Numbered from the stretch's first letter, positions 15,614 to 24,857 are shown. The stretch: DNA of 37,903 bases from Lachnospiraceae bacterium (GCA_017620975.1 JAGAUD010000021.1:1-37903); one strand, 5' to 3'. Numbers and translations: made by a program. Notes: generated by a model not told the origin, from the letters alone.

Positions 15614-16124
15614 GGTAATGGGCTGCGGTCTCATCGCAGCCGGAAGCATAGGATTGGGAATGTGGTATCGGCAGCAATATGCCGGGAGAATTTATCACGT
15701 CAGACAGCTTGTAGCAATTTTGGACATGATGATGAGCGAGGTACGGTATAGTAAAGCGACGCTGCCGGAATGTTGCAACAGGCTGGCGGACCGTCTGGAG
15801 GAGCCGTACAGGGACACCTTTCATAATATATGGGAGCAGATGAGCAGTAATACAGGAAGAACATTTGCCGGGGCGTTCTCAGACGGAATGAAAGATTGCT
15901 TCAAACAGTTGCCGTTAGAAAAAGATGAGATCACACTTTTCCTGGAATTTGCAGGCAGCTGTGGTTATGGGGACAGCACCATGCAGCTTGTCAGCATGGA
16001 ACGGTACAGAGAGAGATTAAAGCAGCTTTCGGAAAAGCTTCAGAGCGAATCGGCTGAAAAAGGAAAAATGGCAGTAGGGCTGGGAACGTTGGGAGGGCTT
16101 CTTCTGATGATTATTTTATGGTAG
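15606..16124 (+). CDS. spoIIIAB: Stage III sporulation protein AB
   Basis: Encodes 172 residues, close to the 171 of B. subtilis. An N-terminal hydrophobic segment (about 2-19) is followed by a cytoplasmic helical domain and a C-terminal hydrophobic end GLLLMIILW, the layout of type II/IV secretion membrane proteins (GspF-like). It starts at TTG 15606, overlapping the spoIIIAA stop, with AGGAAAGGAG upstream; the MLKVMGCG start agrees with the family. It is part of the channel platform. Confidence 0.93.
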   Translation: MLKVMGCGLIAAGSIGLGMWYRQQYAGRIYHVRQLVAILDMMMSEVRYSKATLPECCNRLADRLEEPYRDTFHNIWEQMSSNTGRTFAGAFSDGMKDCFKQLPLEKDEITLFLEFAGSCGYGDSTMQLVSMERYRERLKQLSEKLQSESAEKGKMAVGLGTLGGLLLMIILW

Positions 16125-16163
16125 GATACAAGCCCTACAGCGTAAGCGGAAGGCAGGGAAAAC

Positions 16164-16358
16164 ATGGGAGTAGGTCTGATTTTTAAAATAGCAGCGGTAG
16201 GAATACTAGTGACGATACTGTGCCAGGTACTGAAACACAGCGGAAGAGAAGAGCATGCGTTTTTGCTCAGTCTGGCGGGACTGATTCTGGTACTGACGTG
16301 GATTGTACCGTACATATATGATCTGTTTACAACGATACAGGCGTTGTTTGCCTTGTAG
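16164..16358 (+). CDS. spoIIIAC: Stage III sporulation protein AC
   Basis: Encodes 64 residues, mostly two membrane helices (about 5-23 and 34-57) joined by a short polar loop around HSGREEHAF. This is the size and layout of SpoIIIAC, a small integral membrane component of the SpoIIIA-SpoIIQ channel. It lies 39 bp after spoIIIAB and 28 bp before spoIIIAD, within the operon. Identified by position and sequence. Confidence 0.93.
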   Translation: MGVGLIFKIAAVGILVTILCQVLKHSGREEHAFLLSLAGLILVLTWIVPYIYDLFTTIQALFAL

Positions 16359-16386
16359 TCTTCAAAGGGATAAAGGGAGGAAACTT

Positions 16387-16776
16387 ATGTCGGAAATCGT
16401 TAAAATAGGAATACTGGGAATTGTGGGTGTGTTGATTGCGGTACAGTTTAAGGCACAGAAGCCGGAGTATGCTGTTTATATAGGACTTGCTTTGGGAATC
16501 CTGATTTTCTGCTATGCAATTAAGGAGTTTGAAGCAGTGATCTCTCAGTTTGACCTGATTCGAAAATATCTTGGCACGGGGGAGAGTTATCTTGCTGTCC
16601 TTTTGAAGGTAATCGGCATTACTTATATCTGTGAATTCAGTGCCGGAATCTGCAAAGATGCCGGATATGGGACGGTGGCGGAGCAGATAGAGGTGCTGGG
16701 GAAACTGTCAGTTATGTTTGCGGGGCTTCCCATTTTATTTGCTGTCATTGAACAGATGCAGTCTTTTGTGGGATAG
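16387..16776 (+). CDS. spoIIIAD: Stage III sporulation protein AD
   Basis: Encodes 129 residues with about four hydrophobic segments (about 5-20, 27-45, 70-90, 110-125) and the characteristic middle YICEFSAGICKDAGYG. The C-terminus LPILFAVIEQMQSFVG is typical. The open frame extends back to 16303 inside spoIIIAC, but ATG 16387 directly follows GGGAGG and is the real start. Integral membrane component of the feeding channel. Confidence 0.94.
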   Translation: MSEIVKIGILGIVGVLIAVQFKAQKPEYAVYIGLALGILIFCYAIKEFEAVISQFDLIRKYLGTGESYLAVLLKVIGITYICEFSAGICKDAGYGTVAEQIEVLGKLSVMFAGLPILFAVIEQMQSFVG

Positions 16777-16786
16777 GAGGTGGCGT

Positions 16787-17857
16787 GTGGAGACAACCAT
16801 TCATTTGGAGGATATCTGGCAGGACTATGGTCTGGACAAACTGGAGGAAAGCCTTAAAACATTGTTCCCGGACTATTCTGTCTCTTTCAGTGATTTGCTG
16901 GAGCAGATTCTGACAGGGGATGTTCTGGGGGCATTGACAGAACTTTTGCAATCGGTGATAAAAGGGCTGGGAGCAGAAGCCGCAGGACTTAAGAATATCC
17001 TGGTCTGGCTTCTGATATTAGGGTTTGTTTCAGCAATAATGAGTAATTTCGTGGCAATATTTGATAAACATCAAATAGCAGATTTAAGCTTTTATGTCAT
17101 ATATTTGCTTTTGACAACAGTTTTATTAAAATGCTTTGAGCAGGCAGCACAGACTACTGTGCAGGCGGTGGAAAGTATCGTGCTTTTTATAAAGCTGCTG
17201 GTTCCTACTTATCTGCTGGCTGTGGGCGTGGCTACCGGCACTACAACGGTCAGCGCCTATTATCAGCTGCTGCTTCTTCTGATTTACGGTGCAGAAAATA
17301 TTCTGGTAGCAGGCGTGGTTCCAATGGTGTACAGCTACTGTATGCTGGCAGTGGTCAACGGAATCTGGATAGAGGAAAAGCTGACGCTGCTGATGGATTT
17401 GCTGCTGAAAGGAATTCAGGCAGTACTAAAAGCGGCAGTAGGCGTGGTGACGGGTGTCAGTGTTTTCCAGGCAGTGATTACGCCGGTGCTGGATTCTGTG
17501 AAATCTTCTGCCCTGCAGAAAGCAATCTCAGCCATTCCCGGTATCGGTAATGCTGCAGACGGTGTGGTGGAACTGATAACAGGGTCGGCGGTAGTCATTA
17601 AAAATTGTCTTGGCATCGTCTTCTTACTGCTGCTTCTTGCATTGTGTGCAGCCCCCTTGTTGAGAATCTTTCTGATCGCCTGCATTTTAAAAGCGGCAGC
17701 AGCTGTGATGGGAATTGTCAGCGATAAAAGGATTACTTCCTGTACGGACAAGGTGGGAGAAGGGAGCATGATGCTGTTTCGGACCGCGGGAACAGCCATG
17801 CTGCTTTTCCTGATTACGATTTCCATGATAGCTACGGCGACCAACAGGGGGTTTTAG
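16787..17857 (+). CDS. spoIIIAE: Stage III sporulation protein AE
   Basis: Encodes 356 residues. A short acidic N-terminal domain (about 1-75) precedes several membrane segments from about 90 onward, with the family's AISAIPGIGNAADGVVELI and the strongly hydrophobic C-terminal half. GTG 16787 is used, with GGAGG 16776-16780 six bases upstream overlapping the end of spoIIIAD; the longer frame back to 16718 lies inside spoIIIAD. The stop codon abuts the ATG of spoIIIAF with no gap. It is the large polytopic protein of the channel. Confidence 0.94.
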   Translation: METTIHLEDIWQDYGLDKLEESLKTLFPDYSVSFSDLLEQILTGDVLGALTELLQSVIKGLGAEAAGLKNILVWLLILGFVSAIMSNFVAIFDKHQIADLSFYVIYLLLTTVLLKCFEQAAQTTVQAVESIVLFIKLLVPTYLLAVGVATGTTTVSAYYQLLLLLIYGAENILVAGVVPMVYSYCMLAVVNGIWIEEKLTLLMDLLLKGIQAVLKAAVGVVTGVSVFQAVITPVLDSVKSSALQKAISAIPGIGNAADGVVELITGSAVVIKNCLGIVFLLLLLALCAAPLLRIFLIACILKAAAAVMGIVSDKRITSCTDKVGEGSMMLFRTAGTAMLLFLITISMIATATNRGF

Positions 17858-18295
17858 ATGGAACTGTTTATGAAATCAATCATACAAATGGGAATCTTTA
17901 TGATATGTGCCCAGGTTCTGATTCATTTCAGACCCAATGGCTCCTATGAAAAATATATGAAAATTCTTGTGAGTATCATGATCCTGATTCAGGTGATGTA
18001 CCCTGTGGTAAGTCTGATAACAGGCGGGAAAAGGAATCTGATAGAGAACGCAGCCCGGTTTGAGGAACAGATGCAGGCGGGAATGGAAGAAGCAAAGGAA
18101 GCGGCAGAGCAATCGGATCAGCTGTTGAGTCAGATGACGATGGAACAGCTAAAGGAGCAGATGAGCAGGGAACAGACAGAAAGTGAGGAAAAAGAACTTT
18201 TAAAAGAGTCGGATAGTTCCGCAGAAGCTTCAGAGGATGTGGGGCAAATTGATTGGGAAATAGAAAAGATAACGATTAAAATAGGCGGTGAGTGA
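17858..18295 (+). CDS. spoIIIAF: Stage III sporulation protein AF
   Basis: Encodes 145 residues. Two N-terminal membrane helices (about 7-23 and 34-55) are followed by a long charged helical region rich in Glu and Gln and an acidic serine stretch. The SpoIIIAF fold is a ring-building-motif domain facing the intermembrane space; here that C-terminal part is shorter than in Bacillus (about 200 residues), so it is a compact version. ATG follows the spoIIIAE stop without a gap. Confidence 0.88.
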   Translation: MELFMKSIIQMGIFMICAQVLIHFRPNGSYEKYMKILVSIMILIQVMYPVVSLITGGKRNLIENAARFEEQMQAGMEEAKEAAEQSDQLLSQMTMEQLKEQMSREQTESEEKELLKESDSSAEASEDVGQIDWEIEKITIKIGGE

Positions 18296-18313
18296 CCCAA
18301 AGGAGGTGAAACG

Positions 18314-18997
18314 ATGCTTAAGAAGCTTCGTCAGCTTGTGAAAGAAAAGGGACTTGGCAAGTGGTTTCAGAGAGATAATCTGATTATCCTGATACTTTCC
18401 GGTGTGCTGCTTTTGATTATTGCAATGCCTACCAAAGATTCAGGAAGCGGTCTGGGTACACAGAAGGACAGTATTACGGGAGATTCCCCGGGAAGTATTT
18501 CCCAAAGAAGTACTTTTCCGGAAAGTACTTCAATGGAAAACACTTCCCGGGCGGCAGGCAGTAACGGGGAAGAGTCGTTTTGGGGTAGTCTTTCAGAATA
18601 TGAAGCGGCTCTGGAAGAGCAGCTGGAACAGATCCTGGAGGGGATGGCAGGAGCAGGAGCGGTTCGTGTCATGATTACCTTTTCTTCTTCTCAGGAACTG
18701 GTGGTGGAAAAGGATCGGCCCGTAACCAGATCCAATACCACGGAAAGTGACAGTGAGGGAGGTAGCAGGAGTATCTATCAGATTGAAAGCGGGGAGACCA
18801 CTGTTTATAATACCCAGGGAACGGACAGTGAACCATATGTGGTGAAGACATTGACACCTAAGGTGGAGGGGGTAGTGATTGCAGCAGAGGGAGCAGGTAC
18901 CGGCGAAGTGACGAAAAATATAACGGAAGCGGTACAGGCACTTTTTGACCTGGAAGCTCATAAGATCAAAGTTGTTAAGATGAATACAGGAGATTGA
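18314..18997 (+). CDS. spoIIIAG: Stage III sporulation protein AG
   Basis: Encodes 227 residues. One membrane helix (about 24-40), a Ser/Thr/Gly-rich low-complexity linker (about 42-85), then a ring-building-motif domain with LEQILEGMAGAGAVRVMITF, a Ser/Thr beta-region insertion, and a KVEGVVIAAEGAG core. SpoIIIAG assembles the large ring of the channel in the space between mother cell and forespore. GGAGG lies just before ATG 18314. It resembles the EscJ/FliF class of ring proteins. Confidence 0.95.
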   Translation: MLKKLRQLVKEKGLGKWFQRDNLIILILSGVLLLIIAMPTKDSGSGLGTQKDSITGDSPGSISQRSTFPESTSMENTSRAAGSNGEESFWGSLSEYEAALEEQLEQILEGMAGAGAVRVMITFSSSQELVVEKDRPVTRSNTTESDSEGGSRSIYQIESGETTVYNTQGTDSEPYVVKTLTPKVEGVVIAAEGAGTGEVTKNITEAVQALFDLEAHKIKVVKMNTGD

Positions 18998-19067
18998 TAA
19001 AAGAGTGAATATATTTTGTCAGGATGACATACAATGAAGTAGTAACATGTGGAAAAGGGAGAATGCC

Positions 19068-19796
19068 GTGAAAAACTTATTCAAAAAGAATCAACTTATG
19101 ATAACTGCTCTGGCTATTATGATAGCTATTGCAGGATACCTGCAGTTTGCGGGAACCACTCTTGAGGAGGAATATCTGACGGTCAACGATGAACTCAGTC
19201 CTGTAGATTCCGGAGGTGTCATCACGGAGAATCTGACGGCAGGCAGCCTTGAGGACGCTGCTCAGCTGGACGGAACTTTGGAATTGTCGGAGGAAGATTT
19301 ATTGAATCTGACAGAAATTGAAAGTCTTGATTCTGATGTGGATGTGATCATGGAGGATTATCTGGACGAGGATATGCAGGTGGCAGAAGTAGAACCGGAT
19401 GATAATGAAATCCCGGGGGAGGCAGTTTTTACTTCAACTTCCGGTGTGACGGTACTTTCGGAAGCAAAGCTTTTAAAGGAACAGACAAGAGCCAAAAATA
19501 AAGAGACATTATTGGAAATCATCAACAGTGACGGTCTGAGCGATGAACAGAAGCAGGAAGCTGTAAACAGTATGGTAGAGATGACGGAGATTGCGGAAAA
19601 GGAAGCAGCTGCAGAGATACTGCTGGAAGCAAAAGGATTCCGGAACGTGGTTGTCAGTATCTATGGCGATGCAGTGGATGTCGTAGTCAATGCTGCTGAA
19701 CTTACTGATGTGATGCGTGCTCAGATAGAGGATATCGTTACGAGAAAGACAGATGTGGAGCCTCAGAATATCATTATCAGTACAGTAGTACAGTAA
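19068..19796 (+). CDS. spoIIIAH: Stage III sporulation protein AH
   Basis: Encodes 242 residues. A short basic N-terminus and a membrane helix (about 8-26) precede a long acidic linker, then the YscJ/FliF-like domain (about 130-242) with AEILLEAKGFRNVVVSIYGDAVDVVV. SpoIIIAH binds forespore SpoIIQ through this domain to join the two membranes. GTG 19068 is preferred over ATG 19047 because GGGAG sits seven bases upstream of it. The acidic linker is long and rich in Asp, Glu and Leu. Last gene of the operon; no terminator hairpin is visible in the 110 bp that follow. Confidence 0.93.
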   Translation: MKNLFKKNQLMITALAIMIAIAGYLQFAGTTLEEEYLTVNDELSPVDSGGVITENLTAGSLEDAAQLDGTLELSEEDLLNLTEIESLDSDVDVIMEDYLDEDMQVAEVEPDDNEIPGEAVFTSTSGVTVLSEAKLLKEQTRAKNKETLLEIINSDGLSDEQKQEAVNSMVEMTEIAEKEAAAEILLEAKGFRNVVVSIYGDAVDVVVNAAELTDVMRAQIEDIVTRKTDVEPQNIIISTVVQ

Positions 19797-19834
19797 AAAG
19801 GGAGGCAAAAACAGAACAAAAAGAAAAAAATAAA

Positions 19835-19871
19835 TGTACAATACATAAAAATGTGTTATACTGTTGACAGT
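19835..19871 (+). promoter_or_regulatory. deoB promoter and start-site dyad
   Basis: TGTACA 19835-19840, 16 bp, TATACT 19857-19862 preceded by TGT (extended -10). The dyad ACTGT-TG-ACAGT (19860-19871) overlaps the -10 end and the start site, as a repressor operator would. The 14 bases 19852-19865 are identical to the pyk promoter core. Confidence 0.6.
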
Positions 19872-19906
19872 TATGGTCGGACAAAATACGAAAGGAAAGA
19901 AACACC

Positions 19907-21058
19907 ATGAAAAGAGTTTTTCTAATTGTATTGGACAGTTTTGGAATCGGAGCGATGGAGGATGCACCTTCCTATGGCGATGTGGATGTTAATACCATAA
20001 GAAGCGTGTCCTCCAGCCCGTATTTTCATATGGAGAACATGGCACGTCTGGGACTATTTGACATTGACGGTGTCACAGTGGGTGAAAAAAGCGGACTGCC
20101 GAAAGCGCGCATTGCCCGTATGACGGAGAAATCAAAAGGAAAAGATACCACAATCGGTCACTGGGAAATTGCCGGTGTGATTTCAAAAGAGCCGCTTCCT
20201 ACTTATCCGAAAGGATTCCCTGAGGAAGTGCTTGCACCGTTTCGGGAAAAGACAGGGCGTGGTGTGCTATGCAATCTGCCGTATTCCGGTACAGATGTCA
20301 TCAGGGATTACGGAGACAGACATGTGGAAACGGGAGATTTGATCGTATATACTTCCGCAGACAGTGTGTTCCAGATAGCCGCTCACGAGTCAGTGGTGCC
20401 GGTAGAGGAGCTTTACCGTTGCTGTGAGATTGCCAGAGAGATTTTACAGGGAAAGCATGGAGTGGGAAGAGTCATTGCCAGACCTTTTACAGGAGAGAGC
20501 GGAAATTACACAAGAACCGTCAGACGCCATGATTATTCACTGCTGCCGCCGTCCGTAACCATGCTGGATCAGCTCAAAAAAGCAGGCAAGGATGTTATAG
20601 CAGTAGGCAAAATCAAAGATATCTTTGCCGGAAGAGGAATTACAGAAGCTGTCTACACGTCCGGAAACGCGGACGGGATTCAGAGGACGTTAGAATATCT
20701 GGATAAAGATTTCGAAGGTTTGTGTTTTATTAATCTGGTAGATTATGATATGCTTTACGGTCATCGCAATGATATAGACGGCTATGCCAAAGCACTTCGC
20801 TATTTTGATGAGAAGCTGCCTCAGATCATGGGGAAGCTTAAGCCGGATGATATTCTGATGATCACAGCTGACCACGGCTGCGATCCCGGGTATACGGTTT
20901 CCACAGATCACTCCAGAGAATATACTCCTTTTATTATGTATGGTAAAAAAGTTATTCCCGGAAACCTGGAAACCAGGAAAACATTTGCAGATATCGGTGC
21001 AACTGTGTTACAATATTTTTCAATTACGCCTGAATTTGAAGCAGAGGGCATGCTATAA
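19907..21058 (+). CDS. deoB: Phosphopentomutase
   Basis: Encodes 383 residues, a normal length. It interconverts ribose- or deoxyribose-1-phosphate and the 5-phosphate in nucleoside salvage. Alkaline-phosphatase-superfamily metal ligands are visible: DSFGIGAMEDAPSYGD at the N-terminus, DTTIGHWE, then ADHGCDPG and STDHSREYTP near the C-terminus; the phosphorylated Thr lies in DTTIGH. GAAAGGAAAG precedes ATG 19907. Other deo genes are absent here; it has its own promoter and is followed 31 bp later by prfC. Confidence 0.96.
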   Translation: MKRVFLIVLDSFGIGAMEDAPSYGDVDVNTIRSVSSSPYFHMENMARLGLFDIDGVTVGEKSGLPKARIARMTEKSKGKDTTIGHWEIAGVISKEPLPTYPKGFPEEVLAPFREKTGRGVLCNLPYSGTDVIRDYGDRHVETGDLIVYTSADSVFQIAAHESVVPVEELYRCCEIAREILQGKHGVGRVIARPFTGESGNYTRTVRRHDYSLLPPSVTMLDQLKKAGKDVIAVGKIKDIFAGRGITEAVYTSGNADGIQRTLEYLDKDFEGLCFINLVDYDMLYGHRNDIDGYAKALRYFDEKLPQIMGKLKPDDILMITADHGCDPGYTVSTDHSREYTPFIMYGKKVIPGNLETRKTFADIGATVLQYFSITPEFEAEGML

Positions 21059-21089
21059 GATTATTATATGAGAACCGGAGGAAGATAAA

Positions 21090-22685
21090 GTGTCTGATTA
21101 CACACAAGAGATTAAAAGACGTAGAACATTTGCAATTATATCCCACCCCGATGCAGGTAAGACAACCCTGACGGAGAAGTTTTTGCTGTACGGTGGAGCC
21201 ATTAATCTGGCAGGCAGCGTAAAAGGTAAGGCGACAGCCCGCCACGCCGTATCCGACTGGATGGAGATTGAAAAGGAAAGAGGTATTTCTGTTACCTCCT
21301 CCGTACTGCAGTTTGAATATGACGGATATTGCATCAACATTCTGGATACACCGGGGCATCAGGATTTCTCTGAAGATACCTACCGTACCCTGATGGCTGC
21401 GGATTCAGCTGTCATGGTCATTGATGCGTCCAAGGGTGTGGAGGCCCAGACCAGAAAGCTGTTCAAAGTCTGTGTCATGCGTAAGATTCCTATTTTTACG
21501 TTTATAAATAAGATGGACCGGGATGCTAATGATACTTTCGATCTGTTGGATGAAATTGAGAAAGAACTGGGAATTGCTACATGTCCCGTGAACTGGCCCA
21601 TAGGCTCCGGTAAAAGCTTTAAGGGTGTCTATGACAGGAATAAAAAATGTGTGATTACGTATTCCGATACAGAAAAAGGTACAAAAGAAGGTCGCAGTGA
21701 TGAAATTCCTGTTGAGGATGAAGCGCAGCTTAGAGCGATACTTGGAGATGAGGCTGCGGACAAGTTATTGGAAGAGATTGAACTTTTAGATGGTGCCAGC
21801 GCAGAATTTGATCTGGATGAAGTGCGCAAAGGAGAACTGACTCCCGTGTTCTTCGGTTCTGCGCTGACCAACTTCGGTGTGGAAATTTTCCTGAAGCATT
21901 TCCTGGAGATGGCGACGACACCCCTTCCCAGAAAGGCAGATATCGGCCTGGTGGATCCGATGGAAAAGGAATTCAGTGCTTTTGTATTCAAGATTCAGGC
22001 CAATATGAACAAGGCTCATCGTGACAGAATCGCATTTATGAGAATCTGTTCCGGCAGATTCGATGCCAACATGGAAGTGCGCCATGTCCAGGGGGGGAAG
22101 GTCATGAGACTGTCTCAGCCCCAGCAGATTATGGCGGATGAAAGAAAGATTCTTTCCGAAGCCTATGCAGGTGATATCATTGGTGTCTTTGACCCGGGAA
22201 TCTTTTCTATCGGTGATACGATCTGTATGCCTAAAGAGAAGTTTTGTTATGAGGGAATTCCTACCTTTGCGCCTGAGCATTTTGCCAGAGTGCGCCAGGT
22301 AGATACCATGAAGAGAAAACAGTTTGTAAAGGGAATCGAACAGATTGCCCAGGAGGGTGCTATTCAGATCTTCCAGGAGTTCAATACAGGTCTTGAGGAA
22401 ATTATCGTAGGAGTGGTAGGTGTCCTGCAGTTCGATGTCCTGAAATATCGTCTTGAGAATGAATATAATGTAGAAATCCGTCTGGAGAATCTGCCCTATG
22501 AGCATATTCGCTGGATAGAAAATAAAGAAGAGGTGAACCTGGAGAAGCTGGTGGGTACCTCCGATATGAAGAAGGTGAAGGATATGAAGGGCAATCCATT
22601 GCTTCTGTTCATCAACTCCTGGAGTATCGGCATGACATTAGACCGTAATAAAGGACTGGTACTTACAGAATTCAGCAGGAACTAA
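21090..22685 (+). CDS. prfC: Peptide chain release factor 3
   Basis: Encodes 531 residues, typical for RF3. Translational GTPase motifs: G1 HPDAGKTTLTE, G2 region ERGISVTSS, G3 DTPGHQD, G4 NKMDRD. Domains 2 and 3 follow, with the RF3-typical VGVVGVLQFDVLKYRLENEY. It recycles RF1/RF2 from the ribosome after termination. It starts at GTG 21090 behind CGGAGGAAG. Possibly co-transcribed with deoB. Confidence 0.96.
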   Translation: MSDYTQEIKRRRTFAIISHPDAGKTTLTEKFLLYGGAINLAGSVKGKATARHAVSDWMEIEKERGISVTSSVLQFEYDGYCINILDTPGHQDFSEDTYRTLMAADSAVMVIDASKGVEAQTRKLFKVCVMRKIPIFTFINKMDRDANDTFDLLDEIEKELGIATCPVNWPIGSGKSFKGVYDRNKKCVITYSDTEKGTKEGRSDEIPVEDEAQLRAILGDEAADKLLEEIELLDGASAEFDLDEVRKGELTPVFFGSALTNFGVEIFLKHFLEMATTPLPRKADIGLVDPMEKEFSAFVFKIQANMNKAHRDRIAFMRICSGRFDANMEVRHVQGGKVMRLSQPQQIMADERKILSEAYAGDIIGVFDPGIFSIGDTICMPKEKFCYEGIPTFAPEHFARVRQVDTMKRKQFVKGIEQIAQEGAIQIFQEFNTGLEEIIVGVVGVLQFDVLKYRLENEYNVEIRLENLPYEHIRWIENKEEVNLEKLVGTSDMKKVKDMKGNPLLLFINSWSIGMTLDRNKGLVLTEFSRN

Positions 22686-22703
22686 GCCGGAACAGGGGGC
22701 TTC

Positions 22704-24002
22704 ATGAAAGTTAGAGCACTGGGTTTTGTCTTGGTAATTTTCATCCTGTTTACAGGCTGTAAGGAAGAGGATTCTTCGGTAGTGTTGCCACACACGATAG
22801 AACAGACTGTGGAAGGGACAATTACTGCACAGGAAGCAGAGCCGAGATTGATCACAATGGATGACCTGGAAGATGTCGATGCGAAGCAGGAAGATGACTC
22901 AATGCGAACAGCTGATTTACAGCAGACGGTAGAAGCTCCTGTGCAGGAAACAGTGTTGTTTGAAGAGTCCTGCCATAGCAGCTATGCTTATGAAAGCCTA
23001 TCAGAAGCAGAGAAATTATGGTACCGGGACATTAACAGAACGCTTGGGAATCTGCTGGAGAAACAGGAACTTACCGAAGAAGGTCTGGTAATGGGGCTGG
23101 ATGAAACAGATATTGACAGAATCTTTCAATGTGTACTCAACGACCATCCGGAATATTTTTATGTGGAAGGGTATACCTATATTCGTTTTACAAGGTTGGA
23201 GAAAACGGTAAAGCTGGAATTTTCAGGAACCTATTCTATGGACAAGGAAGAAGCACTTGAGCGGAAAGCCCTGATTGAAGAATCGGCAGAAAGAATCCTG
23301 GCGGGAGTATCAGAAGCAGCTTCTGATTACGATAAAATCAAATATATTTATGAGACTCTTGTATATCAGACGGACTACGATCTGAATGCATCGGATAATC
23401 AGAATATCTATTCGGTTCTGGTGAACCACAGATCGGTGTGCCAGGGCTATGCCAAGGCACTGCAGTATCTTTTGAGCAGGCTGTGCGTGGAATGTACGCT
23501 TGTGGCAGGGATGGTAGATACCGGAGAAGGGCATGCCTGGAATCTTGTAAGATCTTCCGGTGATTACTACTATGTGGATGCTACCTGGGGAGATGCCTTT
23601 TATCAGGTGGAGGAAGCAGACGAAGGTTATACGGGTAATCTTCCGCAAATCAATTATGATTATCTGTGCATTACCACAGCGCAGCTTTTAAGGACGCATA
23701 AGCTGGGCGGTGTGACAGTGATGCCGGTCTGTGAATCCCTGGAGGATAATTATTATGTGCGGGAGGGCGCTTACTTCACAGAGGTGAATGAGGAACAGCT
23801 GGAAACGTTGTTTGACAATGCGGCTGAACAAGGCCGGACGGATATTGCGCTGAAATGTGCATATCCTACTGTATATGAGGAAATGGTCAGGAAATTAATC
23901 GAAGAACAGGAAATTTTCTCGTATATGCAAGTCGAGGGCGATTCTGTAGCCTATGCGCAAAATGAAAAGCAGTTATCGATGACATTCTGGGTGACAAACT
24001 AA
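22704..24002 (+). CDS. Lipoprotein with transglutaminase-like domain
   Basis: Encodes 432 residues. A lipoprotein signal ends in the lipobox LFTGC (Cys 19). An acidic linker leads to a transglutaminase-like core: C246 in SVCQGYAKAL, H277 in GHAWNLV and D292 in YYVDATWGD form the papain-type triad. Such surface proteins cross-link or cleave peptides at the cell wall; the substrate is unknown. It begins 18 bp after prfC and is probably co-transcribed. Its last codons contain the promoter of the next operon. Confidence 0.88.
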   Translation: MKVRALGFVLVIFILFTGCKEEDSSVVLPHTIEQTVEGTITAQEAEPRLITMDDLEDVDAKQEDDSMRTADLQQTVEAPVQETVLFEESCHSSYAYESLSEAEKLWYRDINRTLGNLLEKQELTEEGLVMGLDETDIDRIFQCVLNDHPEYFYVEGYTYIRFTRLEKTVKLEFSGTYSMDKEEALERKALIEESAERILAGVSEAASDYDKIKYIYETLVYQTDYDLNASDNQNIYSVLVNHRSVCQGYAKALQYLLSRLCVECTLVAGMVDTGEGHAWNLVRSSGDYYYVDATWGDAFYQVEEADEGYTGNLPQINYDYLCITTAQLLRTHKLGGVTVMPVCESLEDNYYVREGAYFTEVNEEQLETLFDNAAEQGRTDIALKCAYPTVYEEMVRKLIEEQEIFSYMQVEGDSVAYAQNEKQLSMTFWVTN

Positions 24003-24019
24003 AAAGAAAATGGTATAAT
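23991..24019 (+). promoter_or_regulatory. Promoter of the asp23-nusB-recN run
   Basis: GTGACA 23991-23996, 17 bp, TATAAT 24014-24019, preceded by TGG (an extended -10 element). It overlaps the 3' end of the transglutaminase gene and probably drives the long housekeeping operon that follows. Confidence 0.72.
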
Positions 24020-24054
24020 CATAAAAACGGAAGTTTTTGACAGGAGGAAAGAAC

Positions 24055-24435
24055 ATGGAGAAAGAAATAGATAGAAGTACTGTGGTTCTGGAAGATGATG
24101 GGATCGGTGCAGTACAGATTGCTGATGATGTAGTAGCTGTCATTGCATCTTTGGCTGCTTCAGAAGTGGATGGAGTCTATCTTGCAGGTAATATGACCAA
24201 TGAACTGATCGGCAAAGTTGGCAAGAAAGGTGTATCCAAAGGTGTCAAAGTAGATGTTCTTGGAGGCAACGTGACAGTAGACATGGTCATCACCATAGAA
24301 TTCGGACGAAATATCCCCGCTGTCTGTCAGAAAGTACAGGCCAAAGTGAAGGCGGCAATTGAGAATATGACCGGTCTTACCTGCAGCGATGTAAATATTC
24401 GGATTGCAGGAGTAAATACGAAAAAGGATAAATAG
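24055..24435 (+). CDS. Asp23/Gls24 family envelope stress protein
   Basis: Encodes 126 residues: the DUF322/Asp23 fold with VAVIASLAASEVDGV near the N-terminus and a C-terminal NVRIAGV-type ending (here VNIRIAGV). Asp23 proteins attach to the membrane and relate to cell-envelope homeostasis; in Clostridia and Bacilli the member next to nusB corresponds to YqhY, linked to fatty acid metabolism. ATG 24055 has AGGAGG upstream; TTG 24037 in the same frame overlaps that site. Gene position supports a YqhY assignment. Confidence 0.92.
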   Translation: MEKEIDRSTVVLEDDGIGAVQIADDVVAVIASLAASEVDGVYLAGNMTNELIGKVGKKGVSKGVKVDVLGGNVTVDMVITIEFGRNIPAVCQKVQAKVKAAIENMTGLTCSDVNIRIAGVNTKKDK

Positions 24436-24446
24436 GGACGCATATT

Positions 24447-24857
24447 ATGAATAGACACGAGCAGAGAGAACAGGTTTTCAAACTGTTATTCCGTGATGAA
24501 TTCCATACGGCACAGGAGATGGATCAGCAGGTGAAGCTGTTCTTTGAAGATGAGGAATTATCGGGTATCTCTGAGAAAGATATGGAGTATATCGCACAGA
24601 AGCATGAGAAAATACGTGAAAAACTTGCTGAGTTGGACAAGCTTCTGGATGAGAAAGCGGAAAACTGGAAAGTATCCCGTATGGGCAAGGTGGAGCTGAC
24701 AGTGTTTCGTCTGGCTTTATATGAGATGCTTTATGATGAAGAGGTGCCGGAGGGCGCAGCCATCAATGAGGCCGTTGAAATTGCCAAGACTTATGGACAG
24801 GAAAGCTCCGGCAGCTTTGTGAATGCTGTCCTGGCAAAATTTGTAAAAGCAGGGTGA
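24447..24857 (+). CDS. nusB: Transcription antitermination factor NusB
   Basis: Encodes 136 residues, all-helical: N-terminal HEQREQVFKLLF and C-terminal EEVPEGAAINEAVEIAKTYG...SFVNAVLAK, the NusB signature. With NusE (S10) it binds the boxA RNA of ribosomal operons and prevents early termination. It begins 11 bp after the Asp23 gene and overlaps xseA by 4 bp (GTGA). Confidence 0.96.
   Translation: MNRHEQREQVFKLLFRDEFHTAQEMDQQVKLFFEDEELSGISEKDMEYIAQKHEKIREKLAELDKLLDEKAENWKVSRMGKVELTVFRLALYEMLYDEEVPEGAAINEAVEIAKTYGQESSGSFVNAVLAKFVKAG

Noticed and set aside
21786..22505. A 239-codon minus-strand frame inside prfC
   Set aside because: Antisense to conserved RF3 sequence; composition is His/Leu/Ser-rich shadow coding with no known motif.
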